Shown: in pieces, positions 5,038 through 6,476 of the stretch
Numbering within the stretch: the first letter of the stretch is position 1
Layout of the letters: each line of letters opens with the position of its first letter
Assembly: GCA_020201445.1 (NCBI GenBank)
Contig: JAIVGU010000256.1
Location: 1 to 6,476, forward strand
Reading direction: 5' to 3'
Origin: Halobacteriales archaeon
GTDB taxonomy: Archaea > Thermoplasmatota > E2 > JACPAO01 > JAHFTW01
DNA: 6,476 bases
Notes under the pieces: generated by a model
What the model was told of the DNA's origin: nothing
Seen by the model: only the letters and a program-made list of their open reading frames with translations
Database searches by the model: none
Translations under genes and position numbers: made by a program

Positions 5038-5669
5038 GCGACACCGTCCGCATCCCGCCCGAGAAGATGACCGAGGACCTGGGCGCCACCATCGCCAAGC
5101 TGGTGCAGGCCTCCTTCGAGGGCCGCCTCAACAAGACGCACGGCATCACGGTCCTGACGACCGCGGTGCGCCCCGACGGCGAGGGGCAGGTCATCCACGG
5201 CGACGGCGCCATCTACCAGAAGGTCGCCTTCGACGCCCTCGTCTTCAAGCCCGACAACCAGGAGGTCGTCGACGGCATCGTGGCGGAGGTCGTCGAGTTC
5301 GGCGCCTTCGTCCACATCGGCCCCCTGGACGCCCTCGTCCACATGAGCCAGGTGATGAACGACTTCATGACGGCCGACGTCCACAACGAGCGCCTGCTCG
5401 GCAAGGAGACCGGCCGCACCCTCGAGGTGGGCGAGAACGTGCGCGCCCGCATCGTCACCGCCAGCCTCAACGAGCTGTCGCCCCGCGAGTCCAAGATCGG
5501 CCTCACCATGCGCCAGCCCGGCCTGGGCAAGTTCGAGTGGATCGACGAGGACCGCCGCAAGCGCCCCGAGGACGCGGCCGCGGCGGGCGGCGAGGGCGAG
5601 GCGCGCTCCGAGCGCCCCACCACCAAGAAGCAGGTCAAGAAGGCCGAGAAGGCGGCAGGGGCGGCCTGA
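5016..5669 (+). CDS. rpo7: DNA-directed RNA polymerase subunit Rpo7 (RpoE1)
   Basis: Archaeal homologue of eukaryotic Rpb7. It pairs with Rpo4 to form the polymerase stalk, which binds emerging RNA and helps open the promoter. The product has 217 residues. Residues 1 to about 80 form the RNP-like N-terminal domain, opening MYRIIQMSDTVRIPPEKM, a strongly conserved start that fixes the GTG codon. An S1 RNA-binding domain follows at about 83-165 (GIVAEVVEFGAFVHIGPLDA, then LVHMSQ). The family-typical MRQPGLGKFEW lies at 165-175. Beyond that is a charged tail of about 40 residues ending in KKQVKKAEKAAGAA, longer than in many Rpo7 proteins of about 180-190 residues. It overlaps spt4 by one base (TGATG), implying translational coupling, and is the first gene of the rightward operon. 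Confidence 0.96.
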   Translation: MYRIIQMSDTVRIPPEKMTEDLGATIAKLVQASFEGRLNKTHGITVLTTAVRPDGEGQVIHGDGAIYQKVAFDALVFKPDNQEVVDGIVAEVVEFGAFVHIGPLDALVHMSQVMNDFMTADVHNERLLGKETGRTLEVGENVRARIVTASLNELSPRESKIGLTMRQPGLGKFEWIDEDRRKRPEDAAAAGGEGEARSERPTTKKQVKKAEKAAGAA

Positions 5670-5848
5670 TGAACAAGGCGTGCAAGCAGTGCCACCTGCT
5701 GTCGGACGAGCTGCAGTGCCCCAACTGCGGCGGCGCCACCAGCAAGAACTGGAGCGGGCTGCTCACCATCATCGACCCCGCGCAGAGCGAGCTGGCCAAG
5801 ACGATGAACATCGAGAAGGCCGGCACCTACGCCCTCAAAGTGAGGTAG
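5669..5848 (+). CDS. spt4: Transcription elongation factor Spt4 (RpoE2)
   Basis: Spt4 is the small zinc partner of Spt5. The Spt4/5 clamp sits over the RNA polymerase cleft and keeps elongation processive. The product has 59 residues, normal for the family. Zinc ligands are C5-x-x-C8 and C17-x-x-C20. The rest matches the family fold: NWSGLLTIIDPAQSELAKTM followed by GTYALKVR, where the I-x-D-P-x-x-S-E-x-A-K pattern is diagnostic. The ATG shares its A with the stop of rpo7, and a GGGG-rich stretch upstream may serve as a ribosome site. rpo7-spt4 adjacency is common in archaea. Confidence 0.95.
   Translation: MNKACKQCHLLSDELQCPNCGGATSKNWSGLLTIIDPAQSELAKTMNIEKAGTYALKVR
5842..5846 (+). promoter_or_regulatory. 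Ribosome binding site of the ChaB-like gene
   Basis: GAGGT overlaps the last codons of spt4 and lies 5 nt before ATG 5852. It is a strong match to the anti-Shine-Dalgarno end of 16S rRNA and supports the small gene as real. Confidence 0.55.
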
Positions 5849-5851
5849 CCC

Positions 5852-6031
5852 ATGACGCTCTCCGCGGAGACGCTGCCGAAGGACGCCAAGGGCCTGCCGC
5901 CGGAGGCGCAGCGGGTGTTCCTGGCCGCCTACAACCAGGACTTCGGCTGGCGCTGCTCGGAGCAGCACGCCCAGAAGGCGGCGTGGCGCGCCGTGCAGGG
6001 GCAGTTCCCCGGCCTCGGCCCCAAGGAGTAG
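5852..6031 (+). CDS. Small ChaB-family protein
   Basis: A 59-residue protein resembling ChaB. ChaB was named from the E. coli cha locus and described as a cation-transport regulator; its molecular role is poorly established. The family pattern is visible: ETLPKDAKGLPPEAQRVFLAAYN at 6-28 (the LP-x(n)-LP-x-x-A-Q-x-x-F/Y-x-x-A-Y/F-N core), then SEQHAQKAAWRAVQGQF at 36-52, equivalent to the E. coli H-x-x-A-W-A-A-V-K helix. It is shorter than E. coli ChaB (about 76 residues) mainly in the loop between the helices. It begins 3 nt after the spt4 stop behind a good GAGGT ribosome site and ends 5 nt before the kinase GTG, so it is clearly part of the operon. No signal peptide or membrane segment is seen. 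A role in transcription or coenzyme A metabolism is only a guess from neighbours. Confidence 0.8.
   Translation: MTLSAETLPKDAKGLPPEAQRVFLAAYNQDFGWRCSEQHAQKAAWRAVQGQFPGLGPKE
6025..6028 (+). promoter_or_regulatory. Ribosome binding site deciding the kinase GTG start
   Basis: GGAG, inside the last codons of the ChaB-like gene, lies 8 nt before GTG 6037. A later in-frame GTG at 6061 has no such site. Confidence 0.45.
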
Positions 6032-6036
6032 GGCGC

Positions 6037-6476
6037 GTGGCGGCCGACGCCCGCCCAGCGGTGGCCTACCTCCTGCCCGACGCCCTGCGGCGCGAGCTTG
6101 CCGCCCCCTTCGGCCCTGTGCTGAGCACCGAGGAGCTGGGGGCCCTGCTGACCGACGAGGACGTCGTCGTGGCGGTGGGCGACGTGGTCAGCCTGACCGT
6201 GAAGGAGCTTGGGCTGTCGCCGCGGCTCTTCGTGTGCGACTTCCAGACCCAGCGCGGGCAGGCCGACCGCCTCTTCGAGGTCGAGCTGGGCTCCTGGGGC
6301 CGCGTGGCGTTCCGGGTCCGCAACCCCGCCAGCCACGTCACCCGCGAGGCGTGGGACGCCATCCGGCTCGGCCTGGAGCACGGCGCCGACGCGGAGCCCG
6401 GCGAGGGGCCGGTGCGTGTCTTCGTCGAGGGCGAGGAGGATCTGCTCGGCCTGCCCTGCTTCCTGGAGGCCCCCGC
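6037..6476 (+). CDS. GTP-dependent dephospho-CoA kinase, cut by window end
   Basis: DUF359-family enzyme that phosphorylates dephospho-CoA with GTP, the last step of archaeal coenzyme A synthesis, in the cytoplasm. It is unrelated to the bacterial CoaE. The first 146 residues are visible of a protein usually near 170-200. Family motifs appear in order: VAVGDVVS at 45-52, the stretch P62-x-L-F-V-C-D68-x-Q-T-x-R73, NPASHVT at 96-102, and the signature VEGEEDLLGLPC at 130-141. D49, D68 and the Glu/Asp of GEED are the likely metal- and nucleotide-handling residues, judged by family conservation. C67 at the usual V-x-D position is a small variation. The GTG start is set by GGAG 8 nt upstream. It is the fourth gene of the operon, a context shared with many archaea where this gene follows spt4. 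Confidence 0.92.
   Translation, partial: MAADARPAVAYLLPDALRRELAAPFGPVLSTEELGALLTDEDVVVAVGDVVSLTVKELGLSPRLFVCDFQTQRGQADRLFEVELGSWGRVAFRVRNPASHVTREAWDAIRLGLEHGADAEPGEGPVRVFVEGEEDLLGLPCFLEAP

Overview
The window is a very GC-rich piece of an archaeal chromosome. The archaeal assignment rests on four families found together: RNA polymerase subunit Rpo7 (RpoE1), the elongation factor Spt4 (RpoE2), the KEOPS subunit Pcc1 and a GTP-dependent dephospho-CoA kinase (DUF359 family). Secreted lipobox proteins with PKD-like domains and the overall style would suit a high-GC Thermoplasmatota-like lineage, but that placement is a guess.

Left part, minus strand (1-1777). Reading leftwards, the order is pcc1 (tRNA t6A synthesis), a four-helix membrane protein with a zinc-ribbon-like loop, and a seryl-tRNA synthetase that runs off the left edge. 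The membrane-protein gene and serS each have the same 9-mer, GTTAAGGCC, exactly 25 nt before their ATG. This looks like a shared TATA-type core promoter for leaderless or nearly leaderless transcripts. Between these two genes is a GC-rich hairpin with 18-bp perfect arms and a 9-bp internal period, resembling a dispersed palindromic repeat.

Divergent spacer (1778-1962). This holds candidate promoters for both directions, a 9-bp inverted repeat, and a 15-bp direct repeat whose copies start 30 bp apart. It is a plausible regulator-binding region.

Middle part, plus strand (1963 to about 4940). Two predicted exported lipoproteins lie in tandem: a PKD-like beta-sandwich protein, and a two-domain multicopper oxidase with an extra C-terminal beta-sandwich domain. 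The oxidase keeps all eight trinuclear-cluster histidines. Its only type 1 copper site is in domain 1, and a Gln sits where the axial Met or Leu is usually found. Its 3' end looks disrupted: protein-like sequence stops near 4749, about 190 bp of odd sequence follows, and the open frame overlaps the next gene.

Right part, plus strand (5016-6476). A tight operon runs rpo7 (GTG start), spt4, a 59-residue ChaB-like protein, and the dephospho-CoA kinase (GTG start, cut by the window end). A candidate TATA box lies in front of it. In many archaea ribosomal protein genes such as rps24e and rps27ae follow this group, so they may lie just outside the window. The most unusual points are the ChaB-like gene inside this information-processing operon, the oxidase copper site and its broken end, and the repeat structures in the spacers.
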